Assembly: GCA_021827255.1 (NCBI GenBank)
Contig: JAKAWO010000149.1
Span: 1-7,386, forward strand
Length of the DNA: 7,386 bases
Reading direction: 5' to 3'
Source of the DNA: Acidobacteriota bacterium
Lineage (GTDB): Bacteria; Acidobacteriota; Terriglobia; UBA7540
Under the pieces are notes generated by a model. It was given only the letters and a program-made list of their open reading frames with translations, was not told where the DNA came from and ran no database searches. Below, one piece after another: positions 6,897 to 7,386 of this stretch (its first letter is position 1; each line of letters begins with the position of its first letter). The position numbers and the translations under genes are program-made.

Positions 6897-6912
6897 TGTC
6901 GGCGCGCCGACA
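6897..6912. repeat. Perfect 16-bp palindrome, copy 2
   Basis: This is identical to the palindrome at 4246-4261, again with C before and T after, 2.65 kb away. It is followed by an A-rich stretch (ATGAAAAAAATACTGG), unlike the first copy. It lies in the convergent gap, where no promoter for either neighbour is expected. This argues against a simple operator function and for a dispersed intergenic element or a terminator-like structure. Confidence 0.85.
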
Positions 6913-6995
6913 TCAATGAAAAAAATACTGGAGGACTTCGGCCATTAGCCAGAAGTTCGCCCTCGTCTTGGGCCGTGGTTAGCGGCACGTACAGA

Positions 6996-7386
6996 CTACC
7001 AACTTACCAGTTTGTTTGTCAGTTCCATGGCCAGCCACCCTTCTTTTGGAAAAACCTGCAGCGGCAGATCGTTGGCCCAAAGCGTGACTTGAAATCGCAC
7101 CTTGGTCCCAGGCTTAATTTCCAAGATGTCGTAATTCAGCTTCGCTTCAAAAATTCTCAGGAATGCGGTTTCCACTTTATTGCCGGTCCCCAAGGGAACC
7201 AGCAATTCGTTGTCCCGCCGCCAGAACTGGGTTTGAGTCAGCCGGCCTTCGCGGGCCCGAGCGTGCAGGCGGGCTTGAATCTGGCCGTCAAGATTCAGCC
7301 GAATTTCGAAAGCCGGATGATCCTCGCTAAACCCCGGTCTAAAGTCCAGCCGGACATACAATGCCTGGCCGTCGTAGCCATAATAG
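6996..7386 (-). CDS. C-terminal part of a probable GH57-family glycoside hydrolase (5' end outside the window)
   Basis: The reading frame is open from the TAG at 6998-6996 to the right edge, giving 129 codons of a longer protein. An apparent TTG start at 7361 is internal, because the frame continues upstream with YYGYDGQALYVRLDFRPGF. The segment looks like an all-beta domain. The opening 'YGYDG..LYVRLDF' and the closing 'FQVTLWANDLPLQVFPKEGWLAMEL' resemble the C-terminal region of bacterial GH57 proteins (alpha-amylase or glucanotransferase type acting on alpha-glucans). The catalytic barrel would be beyond the window, so the activity cannot be judged. This identification rests on remembered family style; another carbohydrate-binding or sandwich domain is possible. 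The gene converges on the lipoprotein gene. Confidence 0.5.
   Translation of the reverse strand, partial: YYGYDGQALYVRLDFRPGFSEDHPAFEIRLNLDGQIQARLHARAREGRLTQTQFWRRDNELLVPLGTGNKVETAFLRIFEAKLNYDILEIKPGTKVRFQVTLWANDLPLQVFPKEGWLAMELTNKLVSW

Larger units (their letters stand above)
6711..6995. other. Convergent intergenic region with overlapping inverted repeats
   Basis: No gene is seen between the lipoprotein stop and the stop of the minus-strand gene. From left to right there is a 10-bp perfect palindrome, GACCCGGGTC (6776-6785). Next is a hairpin CTGGA-TATT-TCCAG (6812-6825), running into a second inverted repeat GGTGA-T-TCACC (6825-6835). AAGTTTC (6851-6857) pairs with GAAACTT (6873-6879) around a loop that contains TAAGCTTA, and the 16-bp palindrome is at 6897-6912. 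The hairpins probably serve as transcription ends for the two converging genes, but none is followed by a clear T-run on either strand. Confidence 0.5.

Noticed and set aside
7359..7361. TTG start giving a 121-residue stand-alone protein at the right edge
   Set aside because: The frame continues upstream without a stop to the window edge with a conserved-looking YYGYDGQ stretch, so the TTG is an internal Leu codon of a longer gene.
1..7386. CRISPR array, tRNA or rRNA genes, insertion sequence, phage genes
   Set aside because: No regularly spaced direct repeats, no tRNA cloverleaf or rRNA-like stretch and no transposase or phage motifs were seen on either strand. The only repeated long word noticed is the 18-bp palindromic one.

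Overview
The window reads as an ordinary chromosomal segment of a moderately GC-rich bacterium. Housekeeping genes are spaced 50-65 bp apart and no phage or transposon genes are visible. The gene families (an AP endonuclease of the endonuclease IV family, a type I-beta DAHP synthase with an N-terminal ferredoxin-like domain, a YVTN-type beta-propeller lipoprotein and a GH57-like C-terminus) would fit an acidobacterium or a related soil/metagenome lineage. That placement is an impression from gene style, not a demonstrated assignment.

Layout. From about 4008 down to position 1, a minus-strand cluster runs nfo (endonuclease IV, GTG start at 3949), leuS (leucyl-tRNA synthetase, 3006-508), a small unrecognised winged-helix-like protein (448-194) and the start of guaA (GMP synthase, start at 137, running off the left edge). 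A plausible sigma70-like promoter (TTGACG-N18-TACGAT) lies just before nfo. Gaps within the cluster are 64, 59 and 56 bp and hold no obvious terminator, so co-transcription is possible.

From 3950 to 4482 is a 533-bp divergent intergenic region. It holds the nfo promoter, a weak candidate promoter for the plus-strand genes, several inverted repeats and a perfect 16-bp palindrome. From 4483 to 6710 is a plus-strand pair: aroF (DAHP synthase, first step of the shikimate pathway), overlapping by ATGA with a predicted lipoprotein made of about eight YVTN-like beta-propeller repeats. The 285-bp convergent gap that follows has overlapping inverted repeats and a second exact copy of the palindrome, sharing 18 bp in total. 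At the right edge (6996-7386, minus strand) is the C-terminal end of a larger protein, most likely a GH57-family glycoside hydrolase.

No clearly new multi-gene system is evident. The points most worth a second look are the two identical palindromes that bracket the aroF-lipoprotein unit, the overlap joining a cytosolic biosynthetic gene to an exported propeller, the small winged-helix gene between leuS and guaA, and a possible aromatic-rich leader ORF or leader structure upstream of aroF.
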